The notes under the pieces were generated by a model. The model was not told the DNA's origin and made no database searches. It was given only the letters and a program-made list of their open reading frames with translations. From assembly GCF_030272615.1 (NCBI RefSeq), contig NC_081413.1, forward strand, positions 21,828,501 through 21,892,500: a stretch of DNA of 64,000 nucleotides, given 5' to 3'. The stretch is from Cryptomeria japonica. Its lineage: Eukaryota > Streptophyta > Pinopsida > Cupressales > Cupressaceae. The translations under genes and the position numbers were made by a program. The stretch's first letter is position 1; each line of letters starts with the position of its first letter. Positions 33,568-45,454 of this stretch are shown one piece after another.

Positions 33568-34380
33568 ATGGTTGGCACATCAGGGAGAATAGACATTGAA
33601 AAGTTTAATGGCACAAACATTGAGTTGTGGAAACTTAAAGTTGAAGACATGTTGGTTGACTGAGATTTGTGGATCGCTGTGTCTGGCAACAAGCCTCTAG
33701 ACGTGAAGTAGGAAGTTTGGGATCTAGTGTATTGAAAGGCCAGAGGACTAATAAGATTGAGCCTTGCAAATTCTGTTTTGTTGAATGTCCAAGAAGAGAA
33801 AACAACACATTCTTTGTGGAAGAAGTTGGGAGACATTTATCAGGGCAAATCCTTGGTAAACAAGCTCTTCCTGAGAAAGAAGTTGTACTCTCCGAAGATG
33901 GACGGAGGAACATCTATGGCAGATCATCTAAACATGTTCAATATGGTGATTGCACAAATAACTTCTATTGTTGTGTCCATTAGTGAAGAGGAGCATTGTA
34001 TGTTATTGTTGAGCTATTTGTCTGATTCGTGGGATCACCTTGTGATGGCCATCGGAAGTACTACTACCAAATTTAAAATGGATGAAGTAGTTATTGCACT
34101 TCTGTTAGAGGAGATGCTAGGGAAATCCTCTGAGGTGGCTAAAGAGGCTCTCATTGTCTGAGGCAGATCTAAGGACAAAAGAAAGAAGAAGGACACGAAG
34201 TCAAAGTCACAGGGGAGATCCTCTACTCTTGGAAAGAAGTCCAAGGAAAAGTGTTGGAATTGCAGGTAGAAAGGTCATATCTAGAAGGATTGCAAAGTGG
34301 AGAAAAAGAAGAAGAAATGTACTTTTGACACTGAACCTTGTCAAAGTGACTCTGATGCCTTTGTAGCAGCCTTGGCAGTG
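33568..34380 (+). pseudogene. Copia element 2 Gag
   Basis: ATG 33568 starts MVGTSGRIDIEKFNGTNIEL followed by WKLKVEDML, a Tork-type Gag N-terminus. Helical capsid part includes HSLWKKLGDIYQGKSLVNKL. A basic linker leads to a zinc knuckle at about 34252-34293 (CWNCR*KGHI*KDC), which carries two TAG codons. Other stops: 33661 (TGA), 33709 (TAG), 33733 (TGA) and 34159 (TGA). No frameshift is seen across Gag. Confidence 0.8.
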
Positions 34381-35990
34381 CCTGTATCCGATGATATATG
34401 GCTAGTCGATTCAGGAGCATCATTCCACATGACATCTCATAAAGAGTGGTTTTGAAAGTATGAACTGTACGATGGCAGAAAGGTGTTTATGGCAAGAGAT
34501 TCCACACTCGAGATCATTGGAAGGGGAAGAGTAAGAATTCAGTTCCCTGATGGTAGAGTAAAGGGAATTGATGGTGTACTTCATATACTTGGTCTGGCTC
34601 GTAACTTACTCTTGGTCAGCAAACTGAATGATGTTGGAGTTCAGGTAGCTTTTGTGCATGATGGTTGGAACATGACTAGGGGTTCTATTATTTTAGCTAA
34701 GAGTGAATGCATTGGAACATTGTATAGGTTAGATGCCAAACCAGTGTTCTGTAATAGTGTCTCAGTAAAGTCCAATCAAGCTGCTATGGCAACACATGAT
34801 GTGAATTCAATGGAAGTTAAACTTCCAGCAGAGAAAACAATGCTCTGGCATTATAGACTTGGCCATATTGGTGAGAAAGGTTTAAAAACCTTGAAGAATA
34901 AAAACCTGGTTGAGGGGTTTATTGACTGTAATCTTGAGTTCGATTTCTGTGAACATGGCATATATGGAAAGCAAAGTCGTGTTTAGTTTTATTCTAGTTC
35001 TCAAAAGTCTTCTGGTTTACTGGACTATGCTCACTCTGATGTGTTTGGTCTTGTCGATGTTCCTTCTTTGTCTAAATCAAGATATTATATGTCGTTTATA
35101 GATGATTATTCAAGAAGAGAATTCGTTTATTTTTTGAAGAGTAAATCAGAAGTGTTCAGTCGATTTAAGGAATTTAAAAGCCTTATAGAAAATTAGACTA
35201 GGAGAAAGATTAAATGTTTAAGAATGGATAACAGTGGTGAGTTTCGCAATGCAGATTTGGATAAATTTTGTGTAGATAATGGAATTAAGAGGCATAAGAC
35301 TACGCCTTATATTCCATAGTAGAATGGAGTAGCTAAAAGGTTGAATCGATCTTTGATGGAGAGAATGAGAAGCATGTTGAGCAATGCTAGTTTGGAGTAG
35401 AAGTTTTGGGCTGAAGCAGTGGCTACAACATGTTACTTGTTGAATCGTTCAACTACTGCAGCACTAATCGACAAAATGCCTATGGAAGCATGGTCTAGTA
35501 AGAAGCCCTCATTAAAACATTTACATGTCTTCGGCTGTGAGGCATATGCTCATTTACCTGATGCGAAAAGGTCAAAATTGGATAACAAAGCTGTGAAATG
35601 CATCTTGATTGGTAACATCATTGGTGTGAGGGGATACAAATTGTGGAACTCTCTCACTGAAAAGGTGTTGTACAACAGGAACATTATCTTTCATGAGATG
35701 AAACCTGTCTACAGATCCGCAACAAAGGAATACAAAAAAAGGAAAAGAAGCAGTTGAAATCCCTTTCGCTTCTAAAAGGGAGATATTACAAACCCAAATG
35801 TGTTTGAGATTGAGGACCCGAATATGCCTGAGAATGAGGAGAGCTCGAGTGGTTCTACAAGTTCAGAAGAACATGATCATGAACCTCATGTCGAACCTCG
35901 TGAAGACTCACCACAGGAAGTAAGGAGATCCACACGGGAGAGATGACAATCTGATAGGTACGACTATTCACCAGAAAGGTTTAATTACTC
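34381..35990 (+). pseudogene. Copia element 2 protease and integrase
   Basis: Protease keeps its D-S-G motif (WLVDSGASFHM, about 34399). The pre-integrase zinc region follows at about 34850-34960 (HYRLGHIGEKG ... CEHG). Integrase: DYAHSDVFG (about 35023), LRMDNSGEF (about 35218) and a Glu region at about 35310-35345 with two adjacent TAG codons in the TP**NGVAKR motif. An acidic, Ser-rich linker (about 35800-35930) precedes RT. Gag, protease and integrase all share one phase. Confidence 0.83.
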
Positions 35991-37626
35991 AATATTGAAT
36001 GTTAATTGTGTCTACGCATTGCTTACTGATGTTGATGAGTCTAGGACTGTAAATGAAGCAATTAATATGTCAGATTCAGATTCTTGGTTGGAAGCCATGA
36101 AAGATGAAATTAAGTTCATTGGAGAAAAATGGAACCTCAGATCTAGTACCCTTGCCTAAAGGTAGAAATCTTGTGGGCTGTAAGTGGGTATTTAAGAAGA
36201 AGTATGGTCCAGATGGAAGCATTGACAAGTACAAGGCAAGACTAGCTGCAAAGGGGTATTCTCAAAAAGAAGGGATTGACTATGGAGATATATTATCTCC
36301 TGTAGCTAACCTAACATCCATTAGGTTTTTGTTGTCACTTGCACCAACACATGATGTTGAAATTGAACAAATGGATGTGAAAATAGTGTTTCTACATGGT
36401 GATCTTGAAGAGGAAATATATATGTCCCAGCCGAAGTATTTTGTGGAGAAAAGTAAAGAACACTTGGTGTATAATTTTAAGAAGTCTCTTTATGGTTTGA
36501 AACAATCACCCATAATGTGGTATCTGAAGTATGATTTATATATTTTCTTTGGGTTTTATGAGGTCTAAATCAGATGATTGTGTGTACTATAAAATTGAAG
36601 ATGATCAAATACTTATTATTGTGTTATATGTAGTTGATATGTTGTTTATAGGCAATAAAAGGGAATGGTCTCAGATTTAAAATCTCAGTTGTCCTTGAAA
36701 TTTGAGATGAAAGTTTGGGGGCAGCTAAATTTATTCTGGGGATGGAAATCAAGACAGATAGGGCTAGTAGGAAACTTTGGCTCAGCCAGAGAAAATATAT
36801 TATCAATATTCTTGAGCGGTTCAGCATGATTGATTACAAGAAGCAAGTAGTTCCAGTTTTACAAGGAATGAAGTTATCAATTAATGACAGTCCAAAGTCT
36901 CCAGATGAGGTTGAGGACATGAAGCGGGTACCTTATGCAAGTGTTGTTGGCAGCCTCATGTACGCAATAGTTAGTACAAGATAAGACATTGCCCAAGTAG
37001 TGGGAGTATTGAGTCAGTTTATGAAAAATTCGGGCAAGCTCCATTAGGATGCCATGAAAAGAGTGCTTAAATATTTGAAGGGTACGACACAGTATGCTTT
37101 GTGCTATCAAGGTAACTCAATTGGATCAAGTAGATCAGTTAGTATTCAAGGTTATGTGGATGATGATTGGGTAGGGGACATTGATAGAAGAAGATCCACC
37201 AGTGGATATGTGTTCACGATGAATGGTAGTGCCATGAGTTGGATGAGCAAACGACAGAGTGTAACTACGTTATCTACAACTGAGGTGGAGTACATGGCAT
37301 CTACTCGTGTGTGTCAAGAAACTGTTTGGCTTAAGCACTTGTGTTCTGATGGTTTTGATGCAGGGCAAATCACTATCTTATGTGATAGCCAAAGTGCAAT
37401 TTGTTTGGCAAAGAATCCTGCTTACCATGCCAGAACAAAACACATTGATGTGCAATATCACTTTGTGCGTGACATGGTTGAAGATAGGAAGGTGAAGCTA
37501 GAAAAGGTTGGCACTGAGGAGAATGTTGCAGATGCATTGACAAAGCCGGTGAGCATAGTTAAGTTTAAATGGTGCACAAGATTGATGGGGATTCGGTACA
37601 TACCTTGTCAAGTGGGAGATTGCTGA
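35991..37626 (+). pseudogene. Copia element 2 reverse transcriptase and RNase H
   Basis: RT: LVPLPKGRNLVGCKWVFKKK, YKARLAAKGYSQKEGIDY, MDVKIVFLHGDLEEEIYM, KSLYGLKQSPIMWY. The catalytic box reads YVVD (36627-36638) instead of YVDD, a lost metal-binding Asp. RNase H is well kept: VDDDWVGDIDRRRSTSGYVF, STTEVEYMA, LCDSQSAICLAKNPAYHART. Frame changes lie near 36120, 36560 and 36700. The C-terminus runs into the start of the 3' LTR. Confidence 0.85.
37609..37620 (+). promoter_or_regulatory. Polypurine tract, copia element 2
   Basis: CAAGTGGGAGAT immediately before the 3' LTR at 37621. Confidence 0.75.
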
Positions 37627-38356
37627 GAATGACAAGGAATGTATGGTGAATTTCCCATACGGTGGTTGTTCACCATGCAATGAGACACCGTATGACCATA
37701 TGGTGATGTGTTGAGAGACACTGTATGATCTATGCAAAGACTCATCGTGTAGACTATGCGGAGGGACACTTCGTACAAACTATGTGGAAAGATCCAACAG
37801 CGTGATGTAAGGACATGCCCTCATAGTGTACGAAGGTGTGCGGTGAAGTTGTAGAGCGTACAATGATGCTATACCAGATAGTGATGCCCGTGTAGTGATG
37901 TCCACACATAGTTCAGTGACTATTGGATGGAGGAGTGCCAAGGCTGTCAGTAACCATTTTTTTTGTGTAGTGACAGTTAACGCACCAAGTTTCATAATGG
38001 ATTCCAGTGTCTATAAATTGCTACAAGTTTCGTTGGAAAAAAAAATAGTGTGATAGAAATTGGGGTTGATTGTAGCACAATTTGAGCCTATGCAAAAATT
38101 CTGTTGTCAATTGTATGTAATATTGCTTACTATAATACAAAGGAGATGCTAGGATTTTTGGTGTGTGGGTTTTTTCCCGAAAGGGTTTCCCACAATAAAA
38201 ATCTCAATGTATATGTGCATGATCTTTATATGTGCTCTATTCTTCTACTTAAGTCATCTTAAGATTTTGCAATTTAGGAAGTAGAGAGATATTGTTGCTT
38301 ACATCCTCTGCAAATTGGCATTAGGAGAGCGTTTCCACATCGTACCTTTCCTTACA
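37621..38356 (+). mobile_element. Copia element 2, 3' LTR
   Basis: TGCTGAGAATGAC ... CCTTACA, followed by AGAAT. It is 15 bp shorter than the 5' LTR and keeps the GCGGTGA-like cluster in more degenerate form. Confidence 0.93.
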
Positions 38357-38361
38357 AGAAT

Positions 38362-39735
38362 GTCAGTCAATTTTGAGTGTTTAACACATTTAAGTCTAGA
38401 AATAAAAGCTTAATGTGTTATTTAAGCTGCTCAATCTTCCTATAGATGCATTCCTTAACACTTACTTTCTAAATAGTATTTGTTTCAAATTGATTCCTTC
38501 TATAGCTTTAAGGTAGCTATCTATTTCATGTATTCAATTTTGCAATTATGGACATACTCACATAGGTTCCCACAGGCTACAATCATAATACAAAATATAT
38601 CTTCTATACTGATGGTAACTTAGATCTCTCATTTTTTCCACGAGATGAACTTTGCAACAATGATTATGTTGTTTCTACAACTTATTTGAGAATTGAAGTT
38701 ATTATTTGCCATGAACATTGCAAAAAATGATTATGGTGTTTTTACAACTTATTTGAGAATTAGATTTATCATTTGACATGAACTTTGCAACAATGCTTAT
38801 GTTGTTTCTATAACTTACTTGAGTTATGTTTATCATTGATCACAAACAAGTGCTATATTGTCTTTAGCTGAACATATCATTCACGGGCTTTCTTAAATGC
38901 TTGAGACAATGGAGTAGTTTCATCGAATAGAAGTAAGCAAGCAACTGAATCAACACATATTGAAACAGAGATAGACACAAGGATTTAAGCCTGTTAATCT
39001 CGATGTAGGATAAGGCTAGAAGAGTGAATATATACTTCCTTGCCTTCACTATCCTCTTGACAATCATGTTTCTCGATCTATGTTTTCAAATACATTTTAG
39101 CTTTTGCTAGTATTCACATAATTTTCTATACCCTACCTTGATAAGAATTTATGGTTTATTAAATATGTTTCACTGCTCCCTGTTGTTGTACAGGCATTTT
39201 TTACCTAAAAACTCATGTAGATCACCCTTGGCAATGCTTCATTTCCATTGCCTTTGAATTTTAGTCTCTTTTGTGATCCTTCAATGACATATTTATGCAA
39301 AGGTATGAACACATAAGTTAAGAAGAGGTCTTGCACAACATTGAACTTGAACGAAGACAATTTCTTATTGTTACTTTTATTCTTGGTTCGGAAAAATAAA
39401 ATAGGTCAAAGAGATCAAGACACAACCACCATGGAATATATATGCAACCACTAAGGTGTTATGTGAAATAAAACCATATATAAAGCAAGATAATAGATAT
39501 AGATTGTCTAGTAGAGGAAAATTTTAAATTAGTCTAAGACTTGCTGAAGTACGATTACTATTTCATAACATCATCTTCACACCATTATTAATACATTTTC
39601 TTGGAAGTGTTTTATTGATGCAATGTCATGGTGCAAATGATATTTTTAAGTCAGTCAAATTTATTGGTGGTTGCAATGTTCTAAACCATGCAACATCTGT
39701 GTAAAGAATGATATTTAATATTGTTGAATTGGAAG
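38362..39735. other. A+T-rich spacer with a three-copy tandem repeat
   Basis: No gene is supported. Three copies of a 66-67 bp unit start at 38645, 38711 and 38778, each opening ATGAAC(A/T)TTGCAA and containing TTATG(G/T)TGTTT. The rest shows nothing recognisable. Confidence 0.6.
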
Positions 39736-40069
39736 TGTTGGTGTAAATAAATATTCATTATGGATATTATTACACTTTACTTAAGTTAACTTAGGATAAT
39801 GCATCTCTTCGTAGTTTGGATTTGAGACACTTAGGGAAGTGTGCAAATAGGGATAGAGCTTGTAGGAGAAATTCCACCTTTTGTGGTCTTATTTTGCTGT
39901 TACACTCCACATTCGGTGGGTCATCCACCTCTTGTGAAATATTATATTATTGTATTGGTGAATCCAGTTGATCATTTTCATATTGATGAGAATACAGTTT
40001 GTTCTTGTCATTCTTTTGTCTCTATTTTAATACTTTTCATTGTGCCCTTGATCTTGGCAAAATCTCACA
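39736..40069 (+). mobile_element. Copia element 3, 5' LTR (internally deleted)
   Basis: Aligns to the 3' LTR but jumps from GAAATATTATATT to ATTGTATTGGTG at about 39945-39955. This omits the segment matching about 45669-45786, which holds TATATAAG. The promoter of the 5' LTR is therefore missing. Confidence 0.93.
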
Positions 40070-40081
40070 TGGTATCAGAGC
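40070..40081 (+). promoter_or_regulatory. Primer binding site, copia element 3
   Basis: TGGTATCAGAGC, an exact initiator-Met tRNA complement, directly at the LTR end. Confidence 0.92.
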
Positions 40082-41112
40082 CATTGGGGCTTCATTGATT
40101 GGTTTTTGGAGACATCATGGAAAGCTTCTATTTTCGGATCTGAGGGACTGCATTTTTTAGAGGCATCTTAGAGCGTTTTAAACCTCACCATTGCGTCTGG
40201 GAGGTTGTTTCCATAAATATCGAGTATAAATTCGACCTATTTTGGCAAAAATTGATTTTTGGGTGTGCAGGAAATTTTCAGCCCAATTCTGGCAATACGG
40301 TACGGAATTTTTGGAATTTTTTCAAAAAAAAATAAATTATTTTTTTTCTAAAAATTATTTTCAAGTTTGAAAAATTTTTTTGGAAAAAAAAAAAAAATTT
40401 TAAAATTATTTTTGGGATCCGTACCTTCTGCCCAGTCAGTAGCACCTAGTCAGTGCCCAGTCAGCATTTTCTTTGGAAATTTTTAGACCCCTCTTCGTTG
40501 AGTAGTTTGGATTTTTGGGTAAATTTTGGAGGCCCATAACTTGCTCAATTTTGCTCCTTTTTGGGTGCAATTTTTTTTTATTTGGGCTAAACTTTCATGC
40601 TCTTCGCAGTGGCGTAGTTATTTTCTGGTTTTGGTGCATATTGTTTTCATAATTTTCAGATTCTCTCAGCTGTACCTGTCCAATCCTCAATTTTGCAACT
40701 TCAAAGGCCTCGTTTGAGCTCATACGACCTCCTTTTCAGGTGTCATTTTTTTTGAAAGTGCATGTTTTTTCATCTACTTTGATAATATATAATCAGATTT
40801 TAGAGATTTTAAGTATAAATTGTACTTTCAAATATTGGTCTTATTTGGCCTGTTTGGTACTTGTAAATTGCTTGGATCTTAGTTTAGATCTCTTGCATTA
40901 TTAGTTTGAGTCTCTTTTGGCCTTACTGAGGCAGTTGTAAAATTGAAATTAGAAGTCCACTTTGCCATTTTTTGCAAGTGGCCCATTGTACATGCACTAA
41001 GTATAAAGTGTCAAATCATCACTTTTGGGGGGGTTCTTTAATTGAGTGAATTTGGGGGGTTGTCTTGTGTGATTGTGCCTCTCTTTCCTTGTGCTCTTTC
41101 ATTTTTGTTGCA
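40082..41112 (+). other. Long untranslated leader of copia element 3
   Basis: About 1 kb with no open frame of note. It contains a T/A homopolymer region (40320-40410) and precedes the Gag ATG. Packaging or dimerisation signals would be expected here, but none can be identified by eye. Confidence 0.5.
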
Positions 41113-42110
41113 ATGAGTCCTCATAAATTTCCACCTTTAACTCCACATAATTATGCATCATGGAAAATTAAAGTATGGAGGAAATTAATGGAAAAAAGTC
41201 TCACACATTACATAGATGGAACAATAGCACCACATCCTGATCCTAAAGCTGATCCTAATGCTTAATTAGAATGGTTCACTAAGAATTGCATGGCTCTTGG
41301 AACTTTGTGCAAGTATGTATCAGATGACCCCATCTTTCATATTGAAAAGTGTACTACAATCAAAGATGCTTGGGATATGTTTCAGAAATTATATGGTCAA
41401 GTTGATGAAATCAGAGGTTATAAGATTGACAATGAGCTCACCAACTTGGATCCTAAGAGTTTTGATACAATCCAAGATTATGTCACCAAAACAAATGAGC
41501 TAAGAGCAAAGCTTAAGAATTGTGGAATTGACAAAAAGGATGCTCAGTTGATATTCAACTTGTTGGACAAGCTTGCACCAGAATATGCAACATTTGTGTC
41601 TAGCTTCCAAACTCATCATTTGACAGTGGGGAGTTCCTATGTTATGCCTTCATTTGATGCTTTCACAGAAATGTTGATATTGGAACAATCTAAGTTGTTG
41701 AACATGGGGTTTCTTAAGTCTTCAAAGTCCAAGGCTTTGGTGGCTAATCAAGGGAATCAAGGAAGTCAAGGCAAAGATTCCAACAAGAAGAAGAAGCAAT
41801 CTAAGTCATAGCCACAACAAGAAAAAGGACAATCATCCTCTCCATCACAAGGTGATTTTTCATCCTCTTCCAAGAAGGGGACACCACCTAAAAAGGATAA
41901 GCCAACTTGTGCATACTGCAAGAAGTATGGTCATGATGAGCATTGATGCCACACAAAGCAAGTTGATGAGTTAACTAATCTTCTTAAGAAAAACAACATC
42001 AACTTGCCATTCGCCTACACAAAGAAGGATTCATCTCCTTCCTCTTCCTCACAATCTAAGGGAAAAGGGCAAGCATTTGTGGCTACAACAAGTTCTTCAC
42101 AACAGTGGAT
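41113..42110 (+). pseudogene. Copia element 3 Gag
   Basis: ATG 41113 starts MSPHKFPPLTPHNYASWKIK. Helical capsid region: IKDAWDMFQKLYGQVDEIRG, DYVTKTNELRAKLKNCG. A Lys/Ser-rich linker leads to a zinc knuckle at about 41908-41949 (CAYCKKYGHDEH*C), which contains a TGA. Other stops: 41263 (TAA) and 41809 (TAG). No indel disturbs the phase. Confidence 0.85.
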
Positions 42111-43560
42111 ACTTGACTCAGGTGGCTCATATCACATGGGTTCTACAAAGGAGCAGTTTTCTTCATTGGAGCCATCTAAGGTACCTCACATTTACATAGG
42201 TGATGATACACAAGTAGAGGTTGAAGGGAAAGGTTCAGTTGACATGGATGATGGAACATTTGAGAATGTTCTCTATGTTCCTAACTTGTCTACCAACCTT
42301 CTCTCTATCTACCAAATCACTCACTATGGGAATGGGAAAAAGGTTGAGTTTACAGTAGATTCAGTTGTGGTAAAGGAACTTGATGATGATGCCTTGGTAG
42401 TAGTGGGACAAGTCAATGACAACTCAAGGCTTTATTTATTCTCCCACTTTGTGCCAAGTTCACCTTCTAGGGCCTTGCTTACTCATTCAAATTCAGAAAG
42501 TAAGCTATGGCATGAGCGGTTTGGTCACCTCAACTACTGCTATCTTCAGCAGCTCAGCACTAAAGACATGGTTACAGGTCTACCTCAAATCAGTTTTTCA
42601 GAGGGTGTATGTTCAGGTTGTTCCATGGGCAAGCATCCTGAGGAAAATTTTGATAAAGGGAAAGCTTGGAGAGTTTTGGAAGTTCTTCAACTTGTTCACA
42701 ACGATGTAGCAGGTCCATTTCCAGCACCTTCATTTAGTAAGGCCCGCTATGTCCTCACCTTCATTGTTGACTACTCTCGCTTCACTTGGGTCTACTTTCT
42801 TATTCATAAGAGTGAACTATTTGACATATTTTAGGACTTCAAGACTCGTGTGGAGAAGCAATTCGGGAAAGTGGTGAAGATTCCTCACACAGATAATGGA
42901 AGGGAATATGTGAACAAAAGACTTGAGGATTTTTGTACATTTGAGGGGATTGATCTTTAGCATTTTGTCGCATACACTCCATAGTAGAACGGAGTTGCAG
43001 AACGCAAGAATAGAACTCTCAAAGAAATGGCTAGATGTATGATACATGCATGTTCTCTTGATCCCACCTTTTGGGCAGAGGATATCAGTTTTGCCACACA
43101 CATCCAGAATTGGGTTCCTCACAAAGCTTTGCAAGGTATTACTCCTTTTGAGGCTTGGGCTGGTAGGAAACTGATTGTGAGACATTTCAGAGACTTTGGG
43201 TGTCCAGCATGGGCTCGCATACCTCCATAGAAATGCAAGGCATTGGAACCTCAGAGTTGGCCTTGCATATTTTTTGGATATCCTGAGGGTGTTAAGGCAT
43301 ATAGATTGATGGATTCTGAGACACATGAGGTGTTCATTAAGAGGAGTGTTCACTTTGAGGAAAGCTCTCCTAGCTTAGTGTCTCTACCTCCTCCACCTTC
43401 CTCCATTGTGGATAGTGATGCTAGTGATTCAGATGATGAGACTCCTTCAACTCTGACTCGCAAGGTTACACCTCTGCAAGGTCCACTTGCAGTTGAGGAG
43501 CCTTGTTCTCCACTTCCACCTAGACCTTGTTGGGCTCAATAGACACTTGAATCTGCAGGT
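42111..43560 (+). pseudogene. Copia element 3 protease and integrase
   Basis: Protease motif ILDSGGSYHM (about 42109-42138). Pre-integrase zinc region at about 42505-42640 (WHERFGHLNY ... CSGCSMGKH). Integrase: VHNDVAGPF (about 42694), HTDNGREY (about 42889), then TP**NGVAERKNRTL with two adjacent TAG codons (42982, 42985). Further TAG stops at 42832, 42958, 43228 and 43540. Same phase as Gag and RT. Confidence 0.87.
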
Positions 43561-45183
43561 TCTCTTGTTGGGGATCCTTCAGATACACAGAGAACTCGAT
43601 CACAACATTAGGATCTTCCACATGCATTCATTGCTACTGCTTCCAATCCACAGACATTTCGGGAAGCATCAGGGCTTCTTGAGTGAGACCAAGCTATGGA
43701 GGAAGAGTATAATTCCTTGATGAGGAACAACACATAGGATTTAGGCCATCTCCCTAAGGGGAGAAAGATGGTTCAATGTAAGTGGATCTATCGAACCAAG
43801 TATGTAGAGGATGGTAGTGTGGATAAGTACAAGGCTCGACTAGTTGCGAAATTTTTCTCCTAGGTAGCAGGTGTTAACTATACTGAGACCTTTGCGCCTG
43901 TAGCCAAGATGAACTCCATTCACTTGACACTTGCTATTGCTGCAGCTCATGGTTGGGTTGTACATTAGATGGATGTGAAGAGTGCTTTTCTTCATGGTGA
44001 CCTTGATGAGGATATTTATATGGAGCAGTCGCAAGGTTTCATCTAGGATACTTCCTTGGTTTGCAGACTAAGGAAATCTCTCTATGGCCTTAAGCAGGCC
44101 CCCAGGGCTTGGTATGCCAAGATGGATTCCTTTCTTCTCTTAGCAGGGTTCACCAAGTGTCATTCTAATCCGAATGTCTATATTTTGCAACATGATGACT
44201 CTAACTTGATACTTGTGCTTTATGTTGATGATTTGATCATTACAGGGAGTCTCGCATCCATCATTAGTAGGGTCAAATCTGCTTTGCATGACAAATTTGC
44301 TATGACTTACTTGGGTCTTTTGCACTACTTTCTTGGGATAAAAATTTCACAGTCACCTTCCGGGATTACACTATCACAGCCCAAGTATGCTCTTGATCTA
44401 CTTGCATGCTTTTATTTGGCTGATTGTAAGCCTGCACCGACTCCCTTTCTTTCAGGAGCCAAGCTTGAGGCTCAGTGTTCTTCTCCACTAGTTGATGCCA
44501 CTTTGTATCATCAGCTTGTGGGTAGTCTCATCTACTTGACCCATACACGCCCTGATATTTCATTTGCAGCTGGCATGGTTTCCCGCTTCATGCAGGAACC
44601 ACATGAGCTTCATTGAAAATCCGCCAAACGCATCCTTCATTACATCCAGGCTACACATCACTATGGGATTCACTATGCAGCAGGCACAAGACTTCACTTG
44701 GTTGGTTACACAGACTCCGATTGGGCTGGCGATCTTGATGATCATAAATCTACTTTCGGTTATAGTTTTCACCTTGGTTTAGGCCCCATTTGTTGGCAGA
44801 GCAAGAAGCAACATGCTATTGCTCTCTCTTCGAATGAGGCTGAGTATCAAGGTGTTGTTAACGCAGCGATTGAGACCATTTGGCTCTAGCAGATTCTCAT
44901 AGAGTTTGGGTTCACCACTCCACGACCGATAGTTCTACATTGCGACAATCAGAGTGTTATTGCAATCTCGAAGAACTTGATTTAGCACCAGCGGACCAAA
45001 CACATCAAGATTCATATGCACTATATCCGAGAGCTCATTCAGGTGCAGGTCATTGATTTGCGGTATTGTCCTACAACGGAGCAGGTTTCTAACATATTCA
45101 CCAAACCTTCCACTCAGAGTAAGATCCAGCAGTTGCGAACTCTCTTGGGGGTGCAGGATGTGTCATTAGCGGGGGTTAGTTGA
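43561..45183 (+). pseudogene. Copia element 3 reverse transcriptase and RNase H
   Basis: RT: GHLPKGRKMVQCKWIYRTKY, MDVKSAFLHGDLDEDIYM, KSLYGLKQAPRAWYAKMD, catalytic LYVDDLIITGS (YVDD at 44221-44232), LGLLHYFLGIKISQSP. RNase H: GYTDSDWAGDLDDHKST, ALSSNEAEYQGV, LHCDNQSVIAISKN. Stops at 43609, 43735, 43861, 43966, 44044, 44887 and 44983 are TAG; 43684 and 44614 are TGA. All catalytic residues inspected are present. The frame ends at TGA 45181. Confidence 0.88.
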
Positions 45184-45454
45184 CTTCTTCTTCCTCTCTT
45201 ATGGGGGGGGACTTTTTCCTCTTTGAGGTTTTGTCCATCTTCTTTGAGAGTCTTTTGTGCATTCATCTCTCTTTTGGGGGGGAGTTTTTTTCCCACTGGG
45301 TTTTCTCCCTTTCTTCGTTTGTGAGAGATTGTTTTGCATTGTTTTGCTTCCATTTGCATATTTTACATGGGTACCTATCATGGCCTAGTAGCCGAGACCC
45401 ATCTTGCATTGTTGACTTAAGTCTTCATTCCCCTAAGTTGCACTTAAGGGGGGG
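45184..45454 (+). promoter_or_regulatory. 3' untranslated region with three G-runs and polypurine tract
   Basis: Runs of 7-8 G occur at 45203-45210, 45276-45282 and 45448-45454. The last (CTTAAGGGGGGG) abuts the 3' LTR and is the functional-looking polypurine tract. An open frame across this region is T/C-rich and not considered coding. Confidence 0.65.

Larger units (their letters stand above)
32699..38356 (+). mobile_element. Copia element 2, complete, Tork-like
   Basis: LTRs TGCTGAGRATGAC ... CTTACA (751 and 736 bp) with perfect TSD AGAAT (32694-32698 and 38357-38361). It has a primer site, gag-pol in copia order and a polypurine tract. It is 5,658 bp long, a normal size for an autonomous copia element. 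Inactivated by many TAG stops, a few frameshifts and a changed RT catalytic box. Confidence 0.95.

Noticed and set aside
38645-38843. CRISPR-like array
   Set aside because: Units are contiguous tandem copies without unique spacers, in a plant genome context.
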